64,000 nt of DNA, from the NCBI GenBank assembly GCA_035948315.1, contig DASZJG010000077.1, positions 1 through 64,000 on the forward strand, read 5' to 3'. The stretch is from CAJCJE01 sp035948315. GTDB lineage: Bacteria; Actinomycetota; Actinomycetes; Mycobacteriales; Pseudonocardiaceae. The notes under the pieces were generated by a model, which did no database searches, was not told the origin of the DNA, and worked only from the letters and a program-made list of their open reading frames with translations. Positions 24,779 through 33,263 of this stretch are shown piece by piece. Every line of letters starts with the position of its first letter. Within the stretch, counting starts at the first letter, position 1. The translations under genes and the position numbers were made by a program.

Positions 24779-26382
24779 CGCGCACGACACTGCTGCTCGG
24801 TGGCCGGATCTACGCGCCGGCCGCGCCGGACGCCACCGCCATGGCGGTCGCCGACGGGGTGATCACCTGGATCGGCCAGGACGAACCGGGCAGGGCCATC
24901 CATCCGGACGCCGCGATCGTCGATCTCGAAGGGCATTTCGTCACGCCCGCGTTCGTCGACGCGCACGTGCACGCGACCGCGAGCGGACTGCTGCTCGACG
25001 GCCTCGACCTGCGCGGCTGCGGCTCCCTCGCCGAATGCCTGGACCTGCTCGCCGACCAGGTCCAGGCTCAGCCGGGCAGGCTCATCTGGGGGCACGGCTG
25101 GGACGAGACGAACTGGCCGGAGCGCCGTCCACCGACCCGCGACGAACTCGACGCGATCTGCGGCGCCTCGCCCGCCTACCTCTCGCGCATCGACGTGCAC
25201 TCCGCGCTGGTCTCCTCCGCCCTCGTGGATCTCGCGCCGGAGGCCGCGAACGAGCCCGGCTGGTCGGATCAGGGTCCGCTGACCCGCGACGCCCACCATG
25301 ACGTGCGCGCGGCCGCCCTCGCCGGCCTCGACCCGACCCAGCGTCGCGCGACCCAACTCGGCTTCCTGCGCCACGCCGCGTCCAAGGGCATCGCCGCGGT
25401 GCACGAGTGCGCGGGCCCGAACATCTCCGGTCGCGCCGACTTCACCGAACTGCTCGAACTCGTCGCCGACGACACAGTGGACGTGCTCGGCTACTGGGGC
25501 GAACTCGCCGATCCGGCGCTGGTCCAGCAGATCGGCGCGGTCGGACTCGCCGGCGATCTGTTCGTGGACGGCGCGTTCGGCTCCCGAACGGCAGCCCTCA
25601 CCGCGCCCTACGCCGACGACGCGGACAACCTCGGCGCCACCTACCTCACCGCGGACGCCATCGCCGCGCACCTGGTGGCATGCAGCAAGGCCGGCGTCCA
25701 AGCCGGCTTCCACGCCATCGGCGACGCGGCGGTCGCGACCATTGTGGACGGTTTCGCGCAGGCCGAGAAAACCCTTGGCCTGCCGGCGCTCGCCGCGCGC
25801 GGGCACCGCGTCGAGCACCTGGAGATGGTCTCCGCCGAACAGGCCGAACGGCTCGCCCGCTGGGGCGTGATCGCCTCGGTGCAGCCGTTGTTCGACGCGA
25901 CGTGGGGCGGCGAGCACGGCATGTACGCGCAGCGCCTCGGCCGCAAGCGCGCGGCGACACTGAACCCGTTCGCCGCGCTCGCCTCGGCGGGCGTGACGCT
26001 CGCGTTCGGCTCGGACGCGCCGGTCACCCCGGTCGAGCCCTGGGAGACCGTGCGCGCCGCGGTCGCGCACCAGACCGAGGGTTTCGGCATCTCCGCCCGC
26101 GCCGCCTTCACCGCGCACACCCGCGGCGGTTGGCGCGCCGCAGGCGTCAACGACGGCCTCGCCGGCACGTTGGCTCCCGGGGCACCCGCGACCTACGCGA
26201 TCTGGCGGGTGGGGGAGTTGGTCGGCCCGGCCGCCGATGCGCGCGTGCAGCGCTGGTCGACCGACCCGCGTTCCGGTGTGCCGCCGCTGCCGTCGCTGCG
26301 GCCGGAGGACGAGTTGCCCGTCTGCCTGCGCACGGTCAAGCGCGGCACCGTGATCTACCAGCACGGCGCGTTCGGTCCCTGA
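24775..26382 (+). CDS. YtcJ-like amidohydrolase (amidohydrolase_3) inside the lysine operon
   Basis: A 535-residue amidohydrolase. The first metal motif is FVDAHVHATASG (HxH near residue 63), with a later histidine in GFHAIGDAAV, and FGSDAPVTPVEPW near the C-terminus supplies the aspartate. It belongs to the YtcJ-type exoenzyme-regulatory amidohydrolases, whose substrates are largely unknown. ATG 24775 overlaps the kdd stop, and the kamD gene follows 18 bases later, so it is embedded in the operon. No lysine-fermentation step requires an amide hydrolase. It might release lysine from an acyl-lysine or handle a cyclised intermediate; this is inference only. Confidence 0.8.
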   Translation: MTRTTLLLGGRIYAPAAPDATAMAVADGVITWIGQDEPGRAIHPDAAIVDLEGHFVTPAFVDAHVHATASGLLLDGLDLRGCGSLAECLDLLADQVQAQPGRLIWGHGWDETNWPERRPPTRDELDAICGASPAYLSRIDVHSALVSSALVDLAPEAANEPGWSDQGPLTRDAHHDVRAAALAGLDPTQRRATQLGFLRHAASKGIAAVHECAGPNISGRADFTELLELVADDTVDVLGYWGELADPALVQQIGAVGLAGDLFVDGAFGSRTAALTAPYADDADNLGATYLTADAIAAHLVACSKAGVQAGFHAIGDAAVATIVDGFAQAEKTLGLPALAARGHRVEHLEMVSAEQAERLARWGVIASVQPLFDATWGGEHGMYAQRLGRKRAATLNPFAALASAGVTLAFGSDAPVTPVEPWETVRAAVAHQTEGFGISARAAFTAHTRGGWRAAGVNDGLAGTLAPGAPATYAIWRVGELVGPAADARVQRWSTDPRSGVPPLPSLRPEDELPVCLRTVKRGTVIYQHGAFGP

Positions 26383-26400
26383 GTGACGAGGAGGGTTGGT

Positions 26401-27969
26401 ATGGGTCGGTTGGATCTCGATCCGGCCGTGGTGGCCAAGGCGCGAGCCCTGGCAGCGCGCGCCGCCGAGCCGGTGATCGCGCTGGCTCGGGCGCACACCA
26501 CGGTCGCCGTCGAGCGGGCCACGCTGCGGCTGGCCGGCATCACCGGCGCGGACAGCGCGCACCGGGCCGGCGACGTGCCCTGGGTGAACCGGGTCGTGGA
26601 CACCGTGCGCGAACAGTGCGGCCTGGCGCACGGCGCGGCCCTGCCGGTGTTCCACGCGCTGCGCGAACACGATCTCGGCACGCTCACCGAACTCGCCGAG
26701 GCAACGGCCGCGGGCCAGATCACCTACACCATCCCGACCGGCGCGGACCGCGACCGGGCCGCCGATCTCGCCCGCACCGCGATCGCGACCGGTATCGCCA
26801 CCATCGACGCCCGCCGCGCGGAACGGGCCGATCTCGTTCGCACGCTCGGCGATCCGCCGCAGCGCCCGTGGATCTACCTGATCGTGGCCACCGGCGACAT
26901 CGACGAGGACGTCGTACAGGCCGCGAACGCGGCGCGTGCGGGCGCGGACGTGATCGCGGTGATCCGCTCCACCGGACAGTCCCTTTTGGACTACGTGCCC
27001 GAGGGCGCCACCCACCACGGCTTCGCCGGAACGTATGCCACCCAGGAGAACTTCCGCATCATGCGCGCGGCCCTCGACGAGGTGTCCGCCGAACTCGGCC
27101 GCTACATCCGGCTCACCAACTACGCATCCGGCCTGTGCATGCCGGAGATCGCGGTGCTGGGCGGGTTGCAGCGGCTGGACATGATGCTCAACGACTCCAT
27201 GTACGGCATCCTGTTCCGCGACATCAACCCCATCCGCACCTTCGTCGACCAGCGGTTCTCCCGCCAGGTGCACGCGCGCGCCGGCATCATCATCAACACC
27301 GGCGAGGACAACTACCTCACCACCGCCGACGCGGTCGAGGCCGCGCACACGGTCACCGTCTCGCAACTGCTCAACGAACGCTTCGCGCACGAGGCCGGCC
27401 TGCCCGACGAACTGCTCGGCCTCGGCCACGCCTTCGAGATCAACCCGGACGTGCCCGACTCGTTCCGGCTCGAACTCGCGCACGCCCTGCTGGCCCGCGA
27501 GCTGTTCCCGGACGCGCCGCTGAAGTGGATGCCGCCCACGAAGCACATGACCGGCAACGTGTTCCGCGGCTACCTGCTCGACGGCCTGTTCAACCTCGCC
27601 GGTGTCCTCACCGGACAGTCGATCCTGCTGGTCGGCATGATGACGGAAGCCGTTGTCACGCCGTGGCTCTCCGACCGCGACCTCGCCCTGGACAACGTCC
27701 GCTACATCCTCAACGCGGCCGGCAACCTCGGCGACGACTTCCACCCGAGCAAGGACGGTTTCATCGTCAAGCGCGGCCATCAGGTGCTCGGCGAGGCCGT
27801 CGACCTGCTGGCGCGGATCGTCGACGGCGGCCTGCTCAACGCCATCGCCAGCGGCACGTTCGGCCTGATGAAACGGCCGCCGGAGGGCGGCAAGGGCGCG
27901 GACGGCGTGGTCGAGAAGGCCGAGGACTACCTCAACCCGGCGGCGGAGATGTTGGAGGCGGGAGCATGA
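26401..27969 (+). CDS. kamD: Lysine 5,6-aminomutase alpha subunit
   Basis: A 522-residue TIM-barrel subunit of the adenosylcobalamin- and PLP-dependent enzyme that converts beta-lysine to 3,5-diaminohexanoate. Recognisable segments are GVLTGQSILLVGMMTEA, LLARELFPDAPLKWMPPTKHM and HGFAGTYATQENFRIMRAAL (20 residues), all strongly conserved in KamD. ATG 26401 is preceded by GAGGAGGG at 26388-26395; an upstream GTG in frame is less likely. The stop overlaps the kamE start. Subunits act as an alpha-beta assembly. Confidence 0.95.
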   Translation: MGRLDLDPAVVAKARALAARAAEPVIALARAHTTVAVERATLRLAGITGADSAHRAGDVPWVNRVVDTVREQCGLAHGAALPVFHALREHDLGTLTELAEATAAGQITYTIPTGADRDRAADLARTAIATGIATIDARRAERADLVRTLGDPPQRPWIYLIVATGDIDEDVVQAANAARAGADVIAVIRSTGQSLLDYVPEGATHHGFAGTYATQENFRIMRAALDEVSAELGRYIRLTNYASGLCMPEIAVLGGLQRLDMMLNDSMYGILFRDINPIRTFVDQRFSRQVHARAGIIINTGEDNYLTTADAVEAAHTVTVSQLLNERFAHEAGLPDELLGLGHAFEINPDVPDSFRLELAHALLARELFPDAPLKWMPPTKHMTGNVFRGYLLDGLFNLAGVLTGQSILLVGMMTEAVVTPWLSDRDLALDNVRYILNAAGNLGDDFHPSKDGFIVKRGHQVLGEAVDLLARIVDGGLLNAIASGTFGLMKRPPEGGKGADGVVEKAEDYLNPAAEMLEAGA

Positions 27970-28724
27970 GCGAGAACAAGCGGTACGTGCGGCCCTACGG
28001 CGACGCGACCGGCGACGGCATGGTTCAGATCTCCTTCACGCTGCCCGTTCCGCACGGCCCACGCGCGGACGGCGCGGCACAGCAGCTGGCCAACAAGATG
28101 GGCCTGGACCCGGCGCTGGTCGTGCACTCGCACCCGATCGGCAAGGACTTCAGCTTCTTCGTGGTCTACGGCTCGGTCAGCCACCTCGTCGACCTGGACG
28201 AGGTGAAGGTCGTCGAGCGCGAGTACCCGCTGCTCACGCCGTCCGAGGTGAACACGGCCCTGAAGAACACGTTGCGGCGCAAGATGGTCGTCGTCGGGGG
28301 CTGCATCGGCACGGACGCGCACACCGTCGGCATCGACGCGATCCTCAACATCAAGGGCTTCGCGGGCGAGAAGGGCCTGGAGTACTACCGGGAACTGCGC
28401 GTGATCAACCTCGGCGCGCAGGTCGGCGTGCCGGAGCTGGTGAAGCGGGCGCGGGCGGAGAAGGCCGACGCGGTGCTGGTGTCCCAGGTGGTCACCCAGC
28501 GCGACGCGCACCTGCTCAACACCCAGGAGATGTCCGCCGCGTTCCGCGAGGCCATGGGGGAGTCGCGGCCGATGCTCGTGGTCGGCGGGCCGCGGTTCGA
28601 CCCGCTGATGGCCGGCGAACTCGGCGTCGACCGGGTCTTCGGCCGGGGAACCACGCCCGGCGAGGTCGCCTCGTACCTCGTGCACGCCATCACCCAGAAG
28701 ATCGGAGCAGAAGTCGGTGTCTGA
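27966..28724 (+). CDS. kamE: Lysine 5,6-aminomutase beta subunit (cobalamin-binding)
   Basis: A 252-residue subunit with the base-off B12-binding motif D117-A-H119-T-V-G122. Lys130 in NIKGFAGEKGLE lies eleven residues after the cobalt-ligand histidine, the same spacing as His133 and Lys144 of the clostridial enzyme, so it is the likely PLP lysine. The Rossmann part follows with VLVSQVVTQRDAHLLN and VVGGPRFDP. ATG 27966 overlaps the kamD stop by four bases. The 3' end overlaps the kal start by eight bases. Confidence 0.95.
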   Translation: MSENKRYVRPYGDATGDGMVQISFTLPVPHGPRADGAAQQLANKMGLDPALVVHSHPIGKDFSFFVVYGSVSHLVDLDEVKVVEREYPLLTPSEVNTALKNTLRRKMVVVGGCIGTDAHTVGIDAILNIKGFAGEKGLEYYRELRVINLGAQVGVPELVKRARAEKADAVLVSQVVTQRDAHLLNTQEMSAAFREAMGESRPMLVVGGPRFDPLMAGELGVDRVFGRGTTPGEVASYLVHAITQKIGAEVGV

Positions 28725-29112
28725 CGATCGCAAGGTCGGTTTCTCGGTGACCCACCGCCGGTATGTGCCCTACGCGCACGCCCACTACGGCGGCAACCTG
28801 GTCGACGGCGCCTACGGCCTCGGCCTGTTCGGCGACGTCGCCACCGAACTGTGCATCCGCACCGACGGCGACGAGGGCCTGTTCGCCGGGTACTCGTCGG
28901 TCGAGTTCCTCGCGCCGATCCAGGCAGGCGACATGATCGAGGCGACCGCGACGCTCACCAGGATCGGCAACCGCTCCCGCGGCATCACCTTCGAGGCCCG
29001 CGTGATCTGCCGGGCCGCGCCGGCTCGCGGACCGTCCGCTTCGGACGTTCTGGCTCCGCCGATCGCGGTCACCAGGGCGGAAGGCACCGTGGTCGTCCCG
29101 GTCCCGGCCTAG
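28717..29112 (+). CDS. kal: 3-aminobutyryl-CoA ammonia-lyase
   Basis: A 131-residue hotdog-fold protein similar to Kal of lysine fermenters, which removes ammonia from L-3-aminobutyryl-CoA to give crotonyl-CoA. The N-terminal VTHRRYVPYAHAHYGGNLVD and the central GDVATELCIRTDGDEGLF segment are typical. GTG 28717 overlaps kamE by eight bases, and it is the last gene of the operon. The enzyme that should act between Kdd and Kal, the 3-keto-5-aminohexanoate cleavage enzyme Kce, is not encoded here. Confidence 0.85.
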   Translation: MSDDRKVGFSVTHRRYVPYAHAHYGGNLVDGAYGLGLFGDVATELCIRTDGDEGLFAGYSSVEFLAPIQAGDMIEATATLTRIGNRSRGITFEARVICRAAPARGPSASDVLAPPIAVTRAEGTVVVPVPA

Positions 29113-29115
29113 ACT
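29110..29115 (+). promoter_or_regulatory. -10 hexamer TAGACT, leaderless promoter
   Basis: TAGACT overlaps the kal stop codon (TAG) and is followed by GGCGCG and ATG 29122, six bases of spacing. It separates the DUF488 gene from the lysine operon. Confidence 0.55.
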
Positions 29116-29121
29116 GGCGCG

Positions 29122-29637
29122 ATGATGGCGCGCGCGATCCGGATCACGCGGGTGTACGACCTCGCGTCGGCCGAGGGCGACCTCGTACTGGTCGACCGGG
29201 TCTGGCCGCGCGGGGTCAGCAAGGAGAAGCTGGCCGGCGTCACGTGGTGCAAGGACGTGGCGCCGTCAGCCCAGTTGCGCACCTGGTACGGCCACGATCC
29301 GGCGAAGTTCGCGGAATTCGCGCAGCGCTACCGCGCCGAACTCGACACCGACGACGGTCGCAAGGCCCTGCGCGAACTGGCCGACCACGGCACTTCGGAC
29401 ACGCTGACACTGCTCACCGCGACCAAGGACGTCGAGCACAGTCACGCCGAGGTGTTGGCGCAGGAGTTGCGACGCGGGAGAAAACCCGCGCCCGCCGAGG
29501 ATCTCGGCGGTGACCCGGTCTGCTGGCTGACCTCGGTCTGTCCGGAATGCGGGCGGTTCGTCGAGGACGAACCGCCGACCAGCTGCCCGCGTTGCGGCGC
29601 GGAGATAACGCCGGATCAGGAATTTCTGCCTTCATAG
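29122..29637 (+). CDS. DUF488 protein with C-terminal zinc ribbon
   Basis: A 171-residue protein. Residues 1-125 are a DUF488 domain (ITRVYDLASAEGDLVLVDRV, WPRGVSKEKL, TWYGHDPAKFAEF, LTLLTATKDVEHSHAEVL). The last ~40 residues add a zinc-ribbon-like CPECGRF...SCPRCGAE. The DUF488 part normally ends near the HSHAEVL segment, so the zinc ribbon is an extra module. The function is unknown. The ATG is placed by the TAGACT hexamer six bases upstream. The 3' end overlaps the convergent hypothetical gene by 22 bases. Confidence 0.85.
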   Translation: MMARAIRITRVYDLASAEGDLVLVDRVWPRGVSKEKLAGVTWCKDVAPSAQLRTWYGHDPAKFAEFAQRYRAELDTDDGRKALRELADHGTSDTLTLLTATKDVEHSHAEVLAQELRRGRKPAPAEDLGGDPVCWLTSVCPECGRFVEDEPPTSCPRCGAEITPDQEFLPS

Positions 29638-30137
29638 GCCCGGTAGAACTCCAGGCCGCACGCGGAAACCGTGGCACACGCCCGTTTGTCGCCCTCAAGC
29701 GTAGCGTTGCCGCGCGCCCAGCCACAGATGATGTTCAGCGCGCCGCCGAGATCCATCATCGCGTTCACCAACTCGGTGACCTCGTCCTCGCCGAGCGGAT
29801 CACTGGGCAGCTGCGCGGAATCGATCGATACGGGCTCGATGTCCTCGGGCAGGCTCGTCGACCCGCGCAGCGCCCGCACCATCACCTCGGCCCACTGGGC
29901 CGCATCGTGATAGGCGTTGCCCGAATCGTCGATGTAGCCGCTGATCACGCCGTCCTCGGACGTGTCGTTCCGGTAGAGCTTGGCGAGCAACTGGCTGACC
30001 GACTGGCAGATGCTCACCGCGGTCCACGCTGCGCTCAGCGTGGCCTTCATGTCCTCGACCGGGACATGACCAAGCGCACGGATCGCGTCGCCGACCTGTT
30101 GGTCGATCTCGCGCGGCCGCCGCTTCTGTTCGGGCAT
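29616..30137 (-). CDS. Hypothetical protein, mostly helical
   Basis: A 173-residue soluble protein with no family I recognise. The middle part (residues 30-60) is helical with AAWTAVSICQSVSQLLAKLY, then an acidic segment SGYIDDSGNAYHDAAQWAEV, and a C-terminal ARGNATLEGDKRACATVSAC. Several regularly spaced helices suggest an all-alpha fold. There are no metal or catalytic motifs and no membrane segment. The start is uncertain: ATG 30137 is used, but in-frame GTG codons and a TTG at 30167 lie upstream. It converges with the DUF488 gene. Confidence 0.6.
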   Translation of the reverse strand: MPEQKRRPREIDQQVGDAIRALGHVPVEDMKATLSAAWTAVSICQSVSQLLAKLYRNDTSEDGVISGYIDDSGNAYHDAAQWAEVMVRALRGSTSLPEDIEPVSIDSAQLPSDPLGEDEVTELVNAMMDLGGALNIICGWARGNATLEGDKRACATVSACGLEFYRAYEGRNS

Positions 30138-30279
30138 GGTCACCACCGGGGCATCGGCACCGGACAACCCGGGCTGAACAAGTTGAACACGACCAGGGGA
30201 TGTCCGCCCGATCCGGACACTTCACGATCTCGTCACGACATGCTGACAATCAGTGCACAAGGAAGGGGTTTGCGCAGGT

Positions 30280-30606
30280 TCATTCGTCAGACCGATCCAG
30301 TACCAGTTCTGGTATGAAGCCATGCTTGTAGAGGCGGTGCCGGCGCGACTCGTGCGCGTAGGACACCGACATGAACAAGGCGCCGAACAGCACGATGAAC
30401 ATCATCAGGAACAGGGTGCCCGGATCGGCCGGCAGAAGCAGCAGCAGGAACGCGGGCAGGCACTGCACCATCGTCCGGCAGACGTGCCGGATCAGCCAGC
30501 CTCTGCTGGTCAGGTCGTGCAGCACCCACTGGGCGTAGCGGGTCCCGAGTCCGCCGCCGTAGGCGTAGTACAACCAGCGGAACACGCCAGGCCGTTCGCC
30601 CGCCAT
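30280..30606 (-). CDS. DUF5313-like small membrane protein
   Basis: A 108-residue protein starting MAGERPGVFRWLYYAYGG. Conserved-looking features are GLGTRYAQWVLHDLTSRGW, two adjacent hydrophobic helices (LPAFLLLLLPADPGTLFLMM and FIVLFGALFMSVSY), and a basic C-terminal part (HESRRHRLYKHG). This pattern fits the actinobacterial DUF5313 family, of unknown function. ATTGTA at 30615-30620 (TACAAT on the coding strand) lies eight bases before the ATG, a strong -10 hexamer for a nearly leaderless start. No neighbour is linked on this strand. Confidence 0.72.
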   Translation of the reverse strand: MAGERPGVFRWLYYAYGGGLGTRYAQWVLHDLTSRGWLIRHVCRTMVQCLPAFLLLLLPADPGTLFLMMFIVLFGALFMSVSYAHESRRHRLYKHGFIPELVLDRSDE

Positions 30607-30687
30607 AACTCTGGATTGTAGGCGGGGTCGCTGGCCAGCAGGTGCTTGATCGGTGACACTAGCGTTGAGGAGGTGTGATACGCGGAC

Positions 30688-31458
30688 GTGAACGACGAAC
30701 GGTACGAGGACCCGGACTGGCCACCGCGACCGGCGGACATGGCAGCCTGGCTGCGGGCGGGACTGCGCCGCACGGACGCGCTCGCCTGGCACCGCTGGAA
30801 CTTCGACCTGCAGGACGCGCTGTCCTGGATCGCCGCGGGCGTGTCCGATTCGCTGGTCGCCGCGCAGTGGCAGACCGCGGGCGTCAACCCGGGCACGGTC
30901 ACCGGCTGGCACGCGGCGGGCATCGACGCGACCGAGGCTGTGCACTGGCACGAACTCGGCTTCGATCTCGACGCCGCGCGCGAACACCGAGCCAACGGCC
31001 GCGACCCGCAGCAGGCGTACTGCGTGGACCGGCCGAGCTGGTTCTCCCCGGGCAGCACCCCGCCCGAGTTCGAGGCGTTCGGCGCGGGCGAGGCGATGCG
31101 CGAGTTCCTGCGCGCGGGCGTGTCCGGCACCCTCATCGGCGGCTACCTCCAGGCGCAGTGGGTCGACCCGGAGGCATTGGTCTGGGCCAAACACGGCGTC
31201 GCCGTGCACGAGGCGCAGGTGTGGCGCGAACTCGGCCTCACCCCCGCCGAAGCGGCGGAACTCAGCTCCGCCGGCACCACCCCGGTCGAGGTGATCCGCG
31301 AATGGTGGCGGGCCGGCATCCCGTTCGACGAGGTCGCCGACTGGATCGGCGCCGGCCTGGACGCGGAGGCGGCCAGTGTCCAGCGCGAACGGGGCATCAC
31401 GGCCGCCGACGCGGCGCAGTTACGGGCGCGGCGCAGACTCGATCCGCCCGCGCGCTAA
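30688..31458 (+). CDS. Protein built of about fifteen 13-residue W-x-x-A-G repeats
   Basis: A 256-residue protein with no family I recognise. From residue 21 it consists of units of 13, sometimes 14, residues with the pattern W-x-x-A-G-(I/V/L)-x-x-x-(E/D)-A-x-x, for example WLRAGLRRTDALA (21-33), WIAAGVSDSLVAA (47-59), WHAAGIDATEAVH (74-86), WRELGLTPAEAAE and WIGAGLDAEAASV. A break around residues 113-140 divides two blocks of about seven units each. This suggests a short helix-turn solenoid, perhaps a protein-binding scaffold. GTG 30688 is used, with GAGGAGG 14 bases upstream, an unusually long gap. The function is unknown. Confidence 0.75.
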   Translation: MNDERYEDPDWPPRPADMAAWLRAGLRRTDALAWHRWNFDLQDALSWIAAGVSDSLVAAQWQTAGVNPGTVTGWHAAGIDATEAVHWHELGFDLDAAREHRANGRDPQQAYCVDRPSWFSPGSTPPEFEAFGAGEAMREFLRAGVSGTLIGGYLQAQWVDPEALVWAKHGVAVHEAQVWRELGLTPAEAAELSSAGTTPVEVIREWWRAGIPFDEVADWIGAGLDAEAASVQRERGITAADAAQLRARRRLDPPAR

Positions 31459-31524
31459 TCCAGTTATCTGCTTGTGATGTCGTTCGGTGATCGAACATGA
31501 CGCGGGCCGAACAACCGCCTCCCG

Positions 31525-31530
31525 TACGCT
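31525..31530 (+). promoter_or_regulatory. -10 hexamer TACGCT of the lnt leaderless promoter
   Basis: TACGCT, then TGCCCC, then the GTG start at 31537. It has the same six-base spacing as helY and pafB. Confidence 0.55.
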
Positions 31531-31536
31531 TGCCCC

Positions 31537-33210
31537 GTGGCAGCACCGACCCTGCGACCGGCCGACGTGGCCGGCCAACCCGAGCGCCCGGCGCAGCAGG
31601 CCGATCGCGGCCGTCGGCGTCGTCGCCCGCACCTGCCCACCTTGCCGACGGCGGCTCGGCTGGTCGTCGCGCTGGCCGGCGGGATCGCGCTCTACGCCAG
31701 CTTCCCGCCGCGCACCGTCTGGTGGCTCGCGCCGATCGGCTTCGCCATGCTCGGCATCGTGCTCTACGGCCGCCGCGCCCGCGCCGGGTTCGGCTACGGC
31801 TTCGTCTGGTCCATGGGCTTCATGATCCCGCTGATGTACTGGACCGGCTCGTTCGTCGGGGTCGTCGCGCCGTGGGTGCTGTGCAGCTTCGAGGCGCTGA
31901 TCATGGCGCTGGGCACTGCGGCCATCGCGGCCGTGTCCCGGCTGCGCGGCGCACCGCTGTGGGGCGCGCTGCTGTGGATCGCGGACGAGGCGCTGCGTGC
32001 TCGCGTCCCGTTCGGCGGCCTGCCCTGGGGCAAGGTCGCGTTCGGGCAGGCCGACGGCTCCTACCTCTCGCTCGCCGCGCTCGGCGGCACGCCGCTGGTC
32101 GGCTTCGCGGTCGCGCTGACCGGGTTCGGCCTCGCCGCGCTGGTGTTGGTGTTGTGGCGCAAGGAGAACCGGCGCACCGCCATGATCGTCGGCCCGGTCC
32201 TCGCCATCCTGGTGCCGCTGGTCGCCGGCATCGCGGCCTGGCCGCTGGTCGGCACCGACCCGAACGCCGGCACCGCGACCGTCGCCGCGATCCAGGGCAA
32301 CGTGCCCCGGCTCGGCCTCGACTTCGACACCCAGCGCCGGATCGTGCTCGACTATCACACCCGCGAGACCGAGGCGCTCGCCGCGCAGGTGCGCGCCGGC
32401 AAGGTCGCGCAGCCGCAACTGGTGATCTGGCCGGAGAACTCCGACGACGTCGACCCCTACGTCAACCCGGACGCCTACGCGGAACTGTCCGAGGCCGCCT
32501 CCGACATCCACGCGCCCATGGAGGTCGGCGCGGTCGTCTACTCGCAGGGGCCGCAGCCGAAGAACACGGCGATCCTGTGGGAACCGGGCAAAGGCCCCGT
32601 TCTGCAGTACGTGAAGCGCAAACTGATGCCCTTCGGCGAGACCATGCCGTGGCGCTCGTTCTTCGCGTACTTCGACCCGATCGCGAACACCGCCGGCAAC
32701 TTCGCGCCCGGCGACAGGGCCGTCCCGTTCCCGATGGGACCGGCCAAGGTCGGCATCGACACCTGCTACGAGGTCGCGTTCGACGACGTGGTCCGCGACT
32801 CGGTCACCGACGGCACCAACCTGATCGCGGTGCCCACGAACAACGCCACGTTCGGCAAGACCGAGATGACCTACCAGCAGCTGGCAATGGATCAGGAACG
32901 TGCCGTCGAACACGGCAGGTCGGTGGTGGTCGCGGCCACCAGCGGCGTGAGTGCCATCATCGAACCCAACGGAACCATCACCCAACAGACTGAGTTGTTC
33001 ACCCCGGCGGCCCTGGTTGCCACCGTGCCGCTGCGGTCGACCGTTACCCTTGCTGATCGGCTCGGGTCCTGGCCCGAATGGGTCATGGTGGTCGTTGGGT
33101 TGTTGGCGCTGGTGTTCGGGGTTCGCTCCAACATGCGGCGCGCCGGCATGCGTCGAGGCGCCGCGGCCCTCGCCGCGGCCAAGGCAGCCGACACCGGTAC
33201 CGCCAACTGA
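31537..33210 (+). CDS. lnt: Apolipoprotein N-acyltransferase
   Basis: A 557-residue membrane enzyme that adds the third acyl chain to the N-terminal cysteine of lipoproteins. After a basic ~35-residue head there are about six to seven membrane helices, then an extracytoplasmic nitrilase-like domain with the catalytic triad Glu300 (VIWPENS), Lys362 (VKRKLMPFGE) and Cys410 (GIDTCYEVAF). A final membrane helix near residue 510 closes the protein. The spacing agrees with characterised Lnt. In M. tuberculosis Lnt is fused to Ppm1; here ppm1 is separate and follows 53 bases later. Confidence 0.95.
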   Translation: MAAPTLRPADVAGQPERPAQQADRGRRRRRPHLPTLPTAARLVVALAGGIALYASFPPRTVWWLAPIGFAMLGIVLYGRRARAGFGYGFVWSMGFMIPLMYWTGSFVGVVAPWVLCSFEALIMALGTAAIAAVSRLRGAPLWGALLWIADEALRARVPFGGLPWGKVAFGQADGSYLSLAALGGTPLVGFAVALTGFGLAALVLVLWRKENRRTAMIVGPVLAILVPLVAGIAAWPLVGTDPNAGTATVAAIQGNVPRLGLDFDTQRRIVLDYHTRETEALAAQVRAGKVAQPQLVIWPENSDDVDPYVNPDAYAELSEAASDIHAPMEVGAVVYSQGPQPKNTAILWEPGKGPVLQYVKRKLMPFGETMPWRSFFAYFDPIANTAGNFAPGDRAVPFPMGPAKVGIDTCYEVAFDDVVRDSVTDGTNLIAVPTNNATFGKTEMTYQQLAMDQERAVEHGRSVVVAATSGVSAIIEPNGTITQQTELFTPAALVATVPLRSTVTLADRLGSWPEWVMVVVGLLALVFGVRSNMRRAGMRRGAAALAAAKAADTGTAN

Positions 33211-33263
33211 CGAACACTATTGAATACGTCCACCGCGCGTGGTGGTGGATCAGGAGGACACGG

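Noticed and set aside
24676..27780. A 1034-codon open frame antisense to kdd, the amidohydrolase and kamD
   Set aside because: It mirrors the third-position GC of well-supported genes on the other strand and has no recognisable domain.
25407..28724. An 1105-codon forward frame covering kamD and kamE
   Set aside because: Only its last part (27966-28724) is coding, as kamE; the rest is an arginine-rich shadow of the amidohydrolase and kamD in another frame.
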